Shown: positions 7,519 to 16,000 of the stretch, piece after piece
How the letters are laid out: the number at the start of each line of letters is the position of its first letter
How positions within the stretch are numbered: position 1 is the stretch's first letter
NCBI GenBank assembly: GCA_029243855.1
Contig: JAQWRG010000070.1
Span: 1-36,049, forward strand
DNA: 36,049 nucleotides
Source of the DNA: Flavobacteriales bacterium
GTDB lineage: Bacteria > Bacteroidota > Bacteroidia > Flavobacteriales_D > Parvicellaceae
Direction of reading: 5' to 3'
The notes under the pieces: model-generated
Told to the model about the DNA's origin: nothing
The model's input: only the letters and a program-made list of their open reading frames with translations
The model's database searches: none
Position numbers and translations under genes: made by a program

Positions 7519-9336
7519 TTAATGTAGCACAATATGTTTTACTTCAACCACATTAAAATTAGCGTTAAGTATTTGTAAGAAATACAATCCATTGGCCCCA
7601 AACTGACTAATGTCTATTGTAAACACAACTTGATTAATAGGAGAATTAAAAACTAGTTGACCAGTACTATTTAAAATATTTAGGTAATATCCACCCATGA
7701 TGCTGTAATTTCCATTGTCAATTATAACTTGATCTGCTGTAGGGTTGGGATATACTTTTAGTGTATTAGTAATGGGTGGTGTGCCAGAAATATTTACATC
7801 TATATATAATGTATCGGTAACACCTAAATAAATAGTGTCATAGGTAATTAAAGTATCATAAACTTGGGTTATAAGTGTATCATAAGTAGTTAGAGTATCA
7901 TAGACTTGGGTTATAAGTGTGTCATAGGTAATTAAAGTATCATAGACTTGGGTTATAAGAGTATCCAAAATTGAACAAGTATCCCCCATGTTAAAAACCT
8001 GAACACATAAGGAGGTATCTACACATCCATTACCATATGTTATTTCTACAGCATAATGTCCATTTTGAGTTGCATTATATTCATAATTAACTTCACCTAA
8101 CAAAGTAGAATAGTTGTTTTCACAATCTAACCATTGATAAGTCGCATTATTTAAATTTATTGCAGTAAGCAATGGTGAATTATTAGTTATATATGAGTTT
8201 ATTGCACATCCATTGTTCTGACTATAAGAATATATTCTAACATGGCCAGAATTATTACCACTTACTCCATCATTATGTGCTGCACCAATAGCTACACGAT
8301 CACCTGTAGCATTCATTGAAAGTGACTCTCCTGACCAATCCCCCGAATCTTCTCCATCAATATCTTGACCTTGTTGTGTCCAGCTATTTCCATCCCAATC
8401 GTATATCCTTACATGGCCAGAATAATTACCATTTACTCCATCATTATCTGGTGCACCAATAGCTACTCGATCACCTGTAGCATTCATAGAAACTGAAGTT
8501 CCAAACCGATCTCCAATAGATTCTCCATCAATCGTCAAACCTAATTGAGACCAATTGGTTCCATTCCATTCATAAACTTTTACTTTTCCCGGATAATAAT
8601 CTGCTACATTCCATGGATATTCACCATAGGGGATACCAACTGCAAGTCTGTCTCCAGTTGAATTTAATGATACTGATCTGCCTAACCAGTTTCCAAGTGT
8701 ATCTCCATGAATATCTGAGCCCATTTGAATCCAATACATGTTATTTGGATTAGTATTCCAACCATTTTGAGTACCAACAATAATAGGTGGATCACCAACA
8801 TTTTGATAAAAATTATTTGAGTTCAATGTAAGGTATTCACTATAAGGTATATATCTATATTCATATACTCTTACAAGACCATAATCAGTATTATGACCCC
8901 AACTTGTATCACTTCCTGGATTCCCTATAGCAATACGGTTTCCATTTTCATTCAATGAGATTGAAGTCTCATCAAAATCACCATTGTCATATTCTCCATA
9001 AATTTCAGCACTGTTAACCCAATCAGTACCATCAAAATCATATATTTTAACTAGATTTACAGTATCACACCAAGAACAAGCTTGATAATTTGGATCATTG
9101 GTTACAACTCTATTTCCAATACCATCTATTGAAATATTATAACTATGCCCACTAAAACCTGAACCAACTTGATTCCAAGAAGTTCCATTCCATTCCATTA
9201 CATCAGCTGGGGAATTAGGTGATCCAATTGCAATTTTATTTCCAGCACTATTCATAGATACTGAGTGACCTGATTGATGGTTCCACCCCCCCCAACAATT
9301 GCAGCACCTAATTGAAACCAAGTCGTACCGTCCCAT
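7519..9336 (-). CDS. FG-GAP-like repeat surface protein, C-terminal part (T9SS type A), frame-broken
   Basis: Continuation of the reading frame that begins at 9569. The two parts lie in different frames and meet at the G8 run (plus 9286-9293). With nine or six G they would form one protein of about 683 residues. The apparent ATG at 9336 is upstream of the junction and is probably not a natural start. The sequence is made of repeats of the type SVSMNATGDRVAIGAPDN...GHVRIYDWDGNSWTQ, an FG-GAP/beta-propeller-like surface repeat. A Cys-containing Ig-like stretch and a 14-residue tandem repeat (DTLITQVYDTLITY, three copies) follow. The end is a T9SS type A domain (VYPNPTADQVII...VKHIVLH). The likely role is an exported surface or adhesin-like protein; the ligand is unknown. 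Confidence 0.75.
   Translation of the reverse strand: MGRYDLVSIRCCNCWGGWNHQSGHSVSMNSAGNKIAIGSPNSPADVMEWNGTSWNQVGSGFSGHSYNISIDGIGNRVVTNDPNYQACSWCDTVNLVKIYDFDGTDWVNSAEIYGEYDNGDFDETSISLNENGNRIAIGNPGSDTSWGHNTDYGLVRVYEYRYIPYSEYLTLNSNNFYQNVGDPPIIVGTQNGWNTNPNNMYWIQMGSDIHGDTLGNWLGRSVSLNSTGDRLAVGIPYGEYPWNVADYYPGKVKVYEWNGTNWSQLGLTIDGESIGDRFGTSVSMNATGDRVAIGAPDNDGVNGNYSGHVRIYDWDGNSWTQQGQDIDGEDSGDWSGESLSMNATGDRVAIGAAHNDGVSGNNSGHVRIYSYSQNNGCAINSYITNNSPLLTAINLNNATYQWLDCENNYSTLLGEVNYEYNATQNGHYAVEITYGNGCVDTSLCVQVFNMGDTCSILDTLITQVYDTLITYDTLITQVYDTLTTYDTLITQVYDTLITYDTIYLGVTDTLYIDVNISGTPPITNTLKVYPNPTADQVIIDNGNYSIMGGYYLNILNSTGQLVFNSPINQVVFTIDISQFGANGLYFLQILNANFNVVEVKHIVLH
7839..7964 (-). repeat. 42-base in-frame tandem repeat (three copies)
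   Basis: The motif containing CATAGGTAATTA recurs at 7839, 7881 and 7923 with period 42 and a few substitutions. It encodes DTLITQVYDTLITY three times just before the sorting-domain linker of the FG-GAP-like protein. It probably forms a stalk or spacer, and its copy number may vary. Confidence 0.8.
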
Positions 9337-9569
9337 TGAAAAACCCTAGCTTGTCCGACACTTGGGAGGTTAGACATACCTCCTAGTTCAAAATATGGGG
9401 AACCAATAACTACACGATCACCAGCTGTATTTATATCAACAGAACGTCCTGAATAATTAGAAGTACCTGCCCCATCAATGTCTAAACCCTCAGGAATCCA
9501 AAACTGACCATACGTAATACCAAAGATAAATACTGCTATAAATGTAAAAGATTGTTTCATGAATTTCAT
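9252..9569 (-). CDS. FG-GAP-like repeat surface protein, N-terminal part (out of frame with the rest)
   Basis: Starts at ATG 9569 (an alternative ATG lies at 9560 and a weaker TTG at 9575) and gives a clear signal peptide, KQSFTFIAVFIFGITYGQ. One full repeat follows (GRSVDINTAGDRVVIGSP...ARVFQWDGTTWFQLG). The frame then reaches the G8 run, reads GGGG and stops at 9252 after a few unrelated residues. In the other frame the repeat resumes perfectly (GGWNHQSGHSVSMN), so this is the 5' part of the gene ending at 7519. In this sequence the product would be a truncated secreted peptide of about 105 residues. Confidence 0.7.
   Translation of the reverse strand: MKFMKQSFTFIAVFIFGITYGQFWIPEGLDIDGAGTSNYSGRSVDINTAGDRVVIGSPYFELGGMSNLPSVGQARVFQWDGTTWFQLGAAIVGGGGTINQVTQYL
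9286..9293 (-). repeat. Homopolymeric run of eight G (coding strand) at the frame break
   Basis: Eight C on the plus strand, read as eight G in the gene. The frames before and after fit together only if the number of G is a multiple of three. A gain of one or a loss of two bases restores the full protein. It is either a slipped-strand phase-variation switch or a sequencing/assembly indel. Confidence 0.8.
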
Positions 9570-9621
9570 TTCCAATTACTTATGTGTTGTATAAGTACTA
9601 ATATAGGTAATTAAAGCTATT

Positions 9622-10161
9622 TTATTTCAAACAATACTTTTTTGCATATTTAAACCCACTTCGATCTCTTAAATCTCCCATTTTTTGAAAATAAACGCAA
9701 GCTTCTTGTTCGTTTTTTAAGCGGATATAACATAAGCCTATCCTATAATTAATTTTTGCTTTGGCATAAGGGTCACTATAATGATTTAAAGCTTTTTTAT
9801 AAGCCTCAATTGCACTTTTATAATCTAATAAATAAGTATAGGTTTCGCCTTGAATCCAGTAAGCAAAATTAAGAAGCTGTGAGTTTTTTATAAGTACGTC
9901 TGTGTCGTCAATGGTCGCCTTTAAATCGTTTAGTATTTGATTTGATTTTGACCTTATGTAATAAGCCTGCCAGTCTTGGGGGTTTTCTTCAATTCTTTTA
10001 TTGCAATCCTTAATAGCTTCTCTGGCTGAAACCTTTGGAAGTTTCATTGCATCGCTATATACAACAACGGCTTGCTGAGTAACGGGATCTATTAATTCAT
10101 AGGATTGACCAAAACTAATGGAACTGAAAAATAAAAAAACGATCAAGTACCTCATCCACAT
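9622..10161 (-). CDS. Secreted TPR protein
   Basis: 179 residues starting at ATG 10161 (a second ATG at 10155 also works), with a signal peptide MRYLIVFLFFSSISFGQ. TPR-like helices follow: AIKDCNKRIEENPQDWQAYY, the segment around AYWIQGETYTYLLDYKSAI, and the segment around AKINYRIGLCYIRLKNEQEA. The C-terminal tail ACVYFQKMGDLRDRSG...KKYCLK parallels the tail of the TPR protein at 5710-6240. It begins 16 bases after the PHP-hydrolase gene on the same strand, so it is probably its operon partner. Its binding partner is unknown. Confidence 0.78.
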   Translation of the reverse strand: MWMRYLIVFLFFSSISFGQSYELIDPVTQQAVVVYSDAMKLPKVSAREAIKDCNKRIEENPQDWQAYYIRSKSNQILNDLKATIDDTDVLIKNSQLLNFAYWIQGETYTYLLDYKSAIEAYKKALNHYSDPYAKAKINYRIGLCYIRLKNEQEACVYFQKMGDLRDRSGFKYAKKYCLK

Positions 10162-10177
10162 AAATTTACAAAAACTA

Positions 10178-12847
10178 TTAAAGCCTTATTAACTTGGTAG
10201 ATACTGTTTCAGAAACAGTTGAGGCTTTAATGAAATAAATCCCTTCAGAAAAACTTTTCAAGTCATTTAACGAATAGGTTATTGCTCTTTGTTCGTTAAC
10301 AAAATGAATCTCAGACTTTAGGATTTGACCAATGGAATTATAAAACTCAATAGTAATGTTATTCTCCCCAGGACACTTGATGGTTAAATTAATATTTTCT
10401 GTATTTACAATCCATGGGTTTGGTGAAAGAATAAGTTCAAAACTAGTGCTGGGCTCAATTTCATTGATCTTAATCCAAATTGGATTGGTGAAAGAGTGAA
10501 AAAAGCCATAATCTGTTCTGTATAAATCAGACAATAAAGAGTAGTCCTTAAAGGTTTGCAATTCTGCCCTTAGATAAAAGTACTCGTCATACAATACGTT
10601 ATCAATGCCAATTGCTTCTTCAATTACATCATTAAGTGAATAAGAAATGTTTTGATTGCCATTAATTGAATCCAACAATAATCTATAAGATGTCTCTCCA
10701 GATTCAGTGCCAAGAATGAGTTTTAAATAAACAACATCTCCAAACTCATTGGTGGAAGTATAATTTAAATTTAGAAAATAGCTGTTCTGATTTAATGAGT
10801 TTAGTTCTACATCTGCACCTAAAATAACTTCATTGGAATTGTTGTTTCCATCTGTACTCAACCCCATAGTTAATATTGGCCCATCAGAAATGGTGCTGTT
10901 TCCGTTTTGCAAAGCTTTTAGTAAATTAGTTCCATTCTCCCCTTGTCCATTAGGACAATATACTAGAGTGCTTATCTTTCCGAGAGCATTGTCGTCTACC
11001 CCTCCAAAACCAGCAAAGTTTCCAGTATTTGAAAAATTAAACGACCCATGAGCGTCTGAGCCGCCAGCATAATACATTTTCCAATTTTGATAAGAACTGT
11101 CCTGATTCTTTTTTGATAAACCCATTTGATTGATGTAATTCACCAATTCTTGGCCTTGCCTGAATTTTTTTATGTGATACCCATAGCTTGCTGTATCTAC
11201 CTGACTAAATGGCGATGAACCGTTTAACACATCCCAGCCGTCTGACTCATTTCCATTAATACCCGAAACGTTAAGGTTGGATCTGCAATTCCATATCTGG
11301 CCACCAACCAAAGCTTCTTTTAACAACATTCCTTCTTGTGAACTTAAAACGTCAGATGAAAGTGAAAGATTGTTAGCTATAATGCTTCCCCCTGTTTTGG
11401 GAAAATTGTCTCCATTTAAAGGGAATCCAGACTCTCCAAGATTCCAAATGCCGCCATCAACTGGTATAACTGGCAATTTATCTTCTGTTGCAAAAGGGTG
11501 TGCAGCATATGCAAATCCATTTGCGTTCGCTAAGTTTTCTAACGCCATATCAATAGACACATTGGTACTTGAAACGTCTCCATCTCCATCCCCCAAAAAA
11601 GGTAAGCTCATAGGAGCGTTAAAATCGGGGTAAGCCAACATATGAACTAAATTATCGTTGCTATTATTGACGGCCACTTCTTGTCCGGGAATATAAATCA
11701 TGGTGGAGTCTTGCGAATTCCAAAACTGTGCCTCTGTTTGAATTTTATTCCAGTTGTTTTGTACATTTTCATCACCATAATTATCGTAATCTGACGTATG
11801 ATCGGTACAGGTTATCCAATCTATTCCTATTAGTTTTGCTGCCTCTTTTGTAGAGCACAATGGCAACCCAAATTCAGCGCTATTTTCTGTATACATGGTG
11901 TGAAGATGAGTATCTCCTCTATACCACTTTGGCTGTTTTGGAATATCCTCATCAGATCTAAAAACACGAAGCCCAAATTCTTCGTCTGAAAAGATGGTAT
12001 TGTTGTAAACCAATAAAACTCTGATGTCAATTGTATTTTCAAACCCTTGCAGAATATATTCTGGAATATTTAAAGTGAAATAATAGTAAGCAGCATCTAC
12101 TGTAACATAATCCCCGCCAAAAAACCCTGACTCTGCATCAAAATCTATGGTATGTGAAGAATTCGCTGTAAAACTTGTTAAATCAAACTCCTGAACACTT
12201 AAATCTGAATCAGTATTGGAAAAACAACCAAACAAAGAATGATATTCTGATTCAGAAATTGTGTCAAAAACCAGCACATTATTCCAATTTGTTGACGATG
12301 CATTTTTAAGCTGAACATCAATATGATCCAACTCAATTGAGGTACCAACAACAAGGTCAGCATCATGCAAGAAAAAATTCAAAGGTATTGGTTGAATATT
12401 TCCATTATTATCTTTCTTTTTCATTCTCCAAGGAGCATCAACAAAAAATTCAGAAAATAAGGTGTTTACTTGCTTGGGGTTATTCTTAGAATCCCACTTT
12501 GCCCAGTCTCCTCTTTTGCCTGAAATTTCAGAAATTTCGATTTGAATGTGGTCTTCTTCAAGTTGTAAAATAGATTTAGGTATTTTGAAATGACCTTTGG
12601 TGAACTTTTCGTTGGATTTTATATCACAATAATAATTATGAATGATTTTTTTTCCATTAAGTATAAATTCAACTTTAACATCATGTAAGCCAATGTTATG
12701 CATGTTAATCAACTCATAATGATAGAACCAATCTTTTTCAGTTTGAGTTATTTTAATTTCGTGAATAATAAGAACATCTCCTTTATGAGCGTAAGAGGAA
12801 AATGCAAACACAAAACACAAAAAAAACACAAAAAAAATCCTTATCAT
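10178..12847 (-). CDS. Secreted CehA/McbA-type PHP metallohydrolase, T9SS type A
   Basis: 889 residues with a signal peptide (MIRIFFVFFLCFVFAFSSYA). A beta-rich N-terminal half of about 300 residues precedes a PHP-fold hydrolase domain. It shows GDTHLHT with metal-binding His314 and His316, Asp349-His350 in TDHT, AYAAHPF, and Asp598/His600 in GGSDAHGSF. CehA/McbA proteins are metal-dependent hydrolases or phosphoesterases; the substrate here is unknown. A beta-sandwich region and a type A sorting domain follow (LSPNPW...EGIYFIKAS...TKLIRL), so the enzyme is likely at the surface or released. It leads a probable two-gene operon with the TPR gene. Its start lies about 50 bases from the duplicated tRNA-Asn end. 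Confidence 0.85.
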   Translation of the reverse strand: MIRIFFVFFLCFVFAFSSYAHKGDVLIIHEIKITQTEKDWFYHYELINMHNIGLHDVKVEFILNGKKIIHNYYCDIKSNEKFTKGHFKIPKSILQLEEDHIQIEISEISGKRGDWAKWDSKNNPKQVNTLFSEFFVDAPWRMKKKDNNGNIQPIPLNFFLHDADLVVGTSIELDHIDVQLKNASSTNWNNVLVFDTISESEYHSLFGCFSNTDSDLSVQEFDLTSFTANSSHTIDFDAESGFFGGDYVTVDAAYYYFTLNIPEYILQGFENTIDIRVLLVYNNTIFSDEEFGLRVFRSDEDIPKQPKWYRGDTHLHTMYTENSAEFGLPLCSTKEAAKLIGIDWITCTDHTSDYDNYGDENVQNNWNKIQTEAQFWNSQDSTMIYIPGQEVAVNNSNDNLVHMLAYPDFNAPMSLPFLGDGDGDVSSTNVSIDMALENLANANGFAYAAHPFATEDKLPVIPVDGGIWNLGESGFPLNGDNFPKTGGSIIANNLSLSSDVLSSQEGMLLKEALVGGQIWNCRSNLNVSGINGNESDGWDVLNGSSPFSQVDTASYGYHIKKFRQGQELVNYINQMGLSKKNQDSSYQNWKMYYAGGSDAHGSFNFSNTGNFAGFGGVDDNALGKISTLVYCPNGQGENGTNLLKALQNGNSTISDGPILTMGLSTDGNNNSNEVILGADVELNSLNQNSYFLNLNYTSTNEFGDVVYLKLILGTESGETSYRLLLDSINGNQNISYSLNDVIEEAIGIDNVLYDEYFYLRAELQTFKDYSLLSDLYRTDYGFFHSFTNPIWIKINEIEPSTSFELILSPNPWIVNTENINLTIKCPGENNITIEFYNSIGQILKSEIHFVNEQRAITYSLNDLKSFSEGIYFIKASTVSETVSTKLIRL

Positions 12848-12902
12848 AAAACGCTATTAAAGCATCAATTTAACAATAATTTAGGTAACATTAGTAAAGG
12901 TC

Positions 12903-12925
12903 AAGAAGCACTGAAAGCCTCCACA
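12903..12925 (+). repeat. Direct repeat copy 2: displaced tRNA-Asn 3' end plus terminator half-stem
   Basis: 22 of 23 bases match 7360-7382. Here the acceptor strand AAGAAGC is not preceded by a recognisable tRNA. It marks the far edge of the 5.5-kb block 7383-12902. Confidence 0.72.
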
Positions 12926-12949
12926 TAAATTAGAGGCTTTTTTATTTTT
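12914..12949 (+). terminator. Orphan plus-strand terminator, related to the tRNA-Asn terminator
   Basis: AAAGCCTC (12914-12921) pairs with GAGGCTTT (12933-12940) and is followed by T-rich sequence on the plus strand. No plus-strand gene lies upstream until the tRNA-Asn; both flanking genes are on the minus strand. On the minus strand it lacks a T tail, so it is a poor terminator for the cyclase operon. Confidence 0.7.
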
Positions 12950-13025
12950 AAAATCAAAGATTGGATTAAGGTTAATTTTAAAGAAATACTTCTTTTTTAT
13001 TTAAAATAATTTCTGACACTAAGAA

Positions 13026-16000
13026 TCAGTCTTTGTACTGATTTTCTTTCAACCTAACTTTTATAGCCTGTAAATGCTCTTCTTTTTTAGCTGCTCTCAT
13101 TTTAATGGCCGATTTTGTAAAATACTTATGCTGCGTTAAAAACTTAACTTGTATTTCATCCCAAAGTCGATCGCTATTTATTTTACCATGATCTCTTAAT
13201 TCTCTTCTTAAAGAATCTGAAATTTCATAAAAATCATCTCTTCCTAAATAGTCTAAATCTGCATCACAAATTATTTTTTCTAATTTGTTTTTGGGTTGAT
13301 GAGGAATTATCGTAGCATATATCAATTGCTTAACCTGCTCTATTTGCTCAGGTGTATAACCGTATTTTGGTAGAATATCTTCGGCCATTTTTGCACCTAT
13401 AGGTTCGTTTTTATCGTATTCTTCAACAAAACCTGCATCGTGATAGGTTGCTGCAGATTTAAGAACAAAAATATCTTCGTCTAAAACGCCTTCCATAATA
13501 GCAATTCTCTCAACTGCTTGCACTACATCATAGGTGTGTTTAATGGAGTGATAATGTAAGTTTGGAGGAAGTTTTTCTTTAAGAATTTTCATTATATGTC
13601 TTTCAGCCTTTTTATAATTAATGCTACTGTATAGGTGAAGGTCTATATACTCTCTAAACTTTTTATTTGGTGTTATTCCTTTTCCTCTTTCGGAAAGATG
13701 AGGTTTAATTCCATCAATGAAAAACATAGCTATTTCACCAGTATTTTTTGTGGGGATTTTACCTCTATTTGTAAACTTAAAAAACGGGGCAATGTGTTCA
13801 TAAGTTGATTCAGAAACGTTTACTTTCCATGTTTCACCACTTGTCTCCATTCGTTGAGCAATATTTACCGTACTTCCCCAAATGTCGTAGGCTATTCTTT
13901 TAGACCCAATAACACCAGCAATTACGTCACCTGTATGAATTCCAATTCTTAATTCCCAAAACCCTTCTCCTCTTTTAATAGATTGCTCTTTAAGGTCGGC
14001 CATATAGCGTTGAATTTCCAATGCAGCTAAAACGCAATTAATTGGATTCTCTTTGTCTCTCAATGGAAGCCCTCCAACAGCCATATAGGCATCACCCATT
14101 GTTTTGATTTTTTCTATTTGGTGTTTTTCAATAATCTTATCGAATTCCCTAAATAAAGAATCTAAACTTTTTACCAACAAGGAAGGAGTCATGGTTTCAG
14201 CCACTTTGCTAAAGTCTTTAATGTCAGTAAACATCACTGTTGCCTTTCTATATTGCCGAGTAGTTGCAACACCCTTATTTTTCAGTTCATCTGCTGTTTC
14301 AGATGGTAAAATATTGAGCAATAGCTTATCCGCTTTTTCTTTCTCTTTTTCAATGTTTTTATTTTGAAGTTCTATTTGATCTTTTTGCTTTGTAATTGTT
14401 TTTGTTCGTCTTTCTACTAGAAATGCCAACCTTCTTTGTTGTCTTTTTATAGTTCTTACTCTTAGGATATAAATCCCCCATACAATTAAAAACGCAGCTA
14501 CTGAACTTGAAACAATAAATTCCCATGTTTTCCAATAAGGGGATGAGATATAAATTTTTACTTCTTTTGGCTCTGACCAAACACCATCGTTATTTGAAGC
14601 CCATATTTTAAATGTATAATTTCCAGATGGGATATTGGAATAATTGATGGGTTGTAATTTTTTTATCTCGAATGGTTCATCGTACAATCCTTCTAAATGG
14701 ATTTTATACTTATTACTTAATGGATCAGTAAAGTGAAGTCCAATAAAATTGATTGATAAATTATTCTGCCTACTTTTCAACGATACTGAGTCAATTGAAT
14801 AAGGATTGTCCTGTTTAATTAAGTTTTGAAAGGTGTTTGATTTTAAAACTTTAAACTCAGTTAATACAATTCTTGGTGGGGTTTTGTTTATTTCTATATT
14901 ATCAGGATTAAATACATTAAACCCATTTATTCCTCCAAAATATATTTTTCCAGCATTGCTTTTGCAATAAGCATTATTATTGAACTCATTACTCTGAAGT
15001 CCGTTTGCTTCATTAAAGTTTTTGAACTTTTCAATGGTTGGGTCAAATCGTGATATCCCAACGTTTGTACTCATCCATATCATGCCTTGATTATCAATTA
15101 CAATACCATAAATGGTATTGTTAGACAACCCATCTTCTTCGGTATAAAATTTAAATTCTTTAGTTGATGGACTAAATGTATTTAAACCGCCCCCCATTGT
15201 CCCTAACCATAAATTATTTTGATCGTCCTCACTTATAGTCAAAACTGTATTGTTGCTAATCGTTGAGGTTTCTTCTGGGTTGTAAGTATAAGTAATGGTT
15301 TTATATTTAAATTCATTTGTGCTTTCAGTCAAGTTTAATTCACACAACCCTCCCCCGTCAAAGCCTAACCAATATTTTCCTTTGGATGAAACAAAGATTC
15401 TTCGACAATCGGCATCGGGGATTGAAAATGAATTGTTTTCATCATGTGTTATTAATTGATAGGAGAAGTCTGATAGGTTAATTACCCCTACACCCTCCTT
15501 AAAAGCCGCCCATAAGCGATTTTTTGAATCAACAACAAGATCATAAGTAGGTTGATTTAATTCTGGAATATTTGGATATAACTTTTTAAATACTCCTGAT
15601 TTAAAGTCTTTATCTACTATCAATTGGTAAATACCTGAGTTTGTCGCTGTCCAAATTCGGTTTTTATCGTCTATTATAATGTCCCAAACGTCATTACTTC
15701 CTTCTTTAAGAAGGTTATCAGATATAAAAGAGTAATTTGATATTGTATTTGTAGAAAAGTCTATTCTAGACACCCCATTTCTTGTTCCAACCCATGTTTG
15801 CTGAGGGGATTGCTCAAATATTGCCCAAATGTTGTTGTCGGACATTTCTGTTTTCCCATCTAAACTATTAGAGACTAACGAGAAATTCTGTTTCAATGGG
15901 TCAAAATAAGAAATACCATATTGAGTTCCAATCCATATATTCCCAGAAAAATCTTTAACAATTTGATTGATAATATTACTAGAAATAGAGCTTAAGTCGT

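Noticed and set aside
7839-7964. Regularly spaced repeats that might be a CRISPR array
   Set aside because: The 42-base units are directly adjacent with no spacers and are in-frame coding repeats.
9336-9336. Independent start (ATG) for the C-terminal part of the FG-GAP-like gene
   Set aside because: It lies before the G8 junction in a frame that encodes an unrelated Cys-rich stretch, and no signal peptide follows.
11277-11633. Open frame of 118 codons antisense to the PHP hydrolase gene
   Set aside because: It is the mirror of a well-supported coding region and has no recognisable protein features.
12914-12940. Terminator for the cyclase operon on the minus strand
   Set aside because: On the minus strand the hairpin is followed by CAGTGC, not a T run; its T tail is on the plus strand.
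13700-14300. Guanylate cyclase activity for the class III domain
   Set aside because: Lys918 and Asp991 are the adenine-selecting residues; guanylate cyclases have Glu and Cys there.
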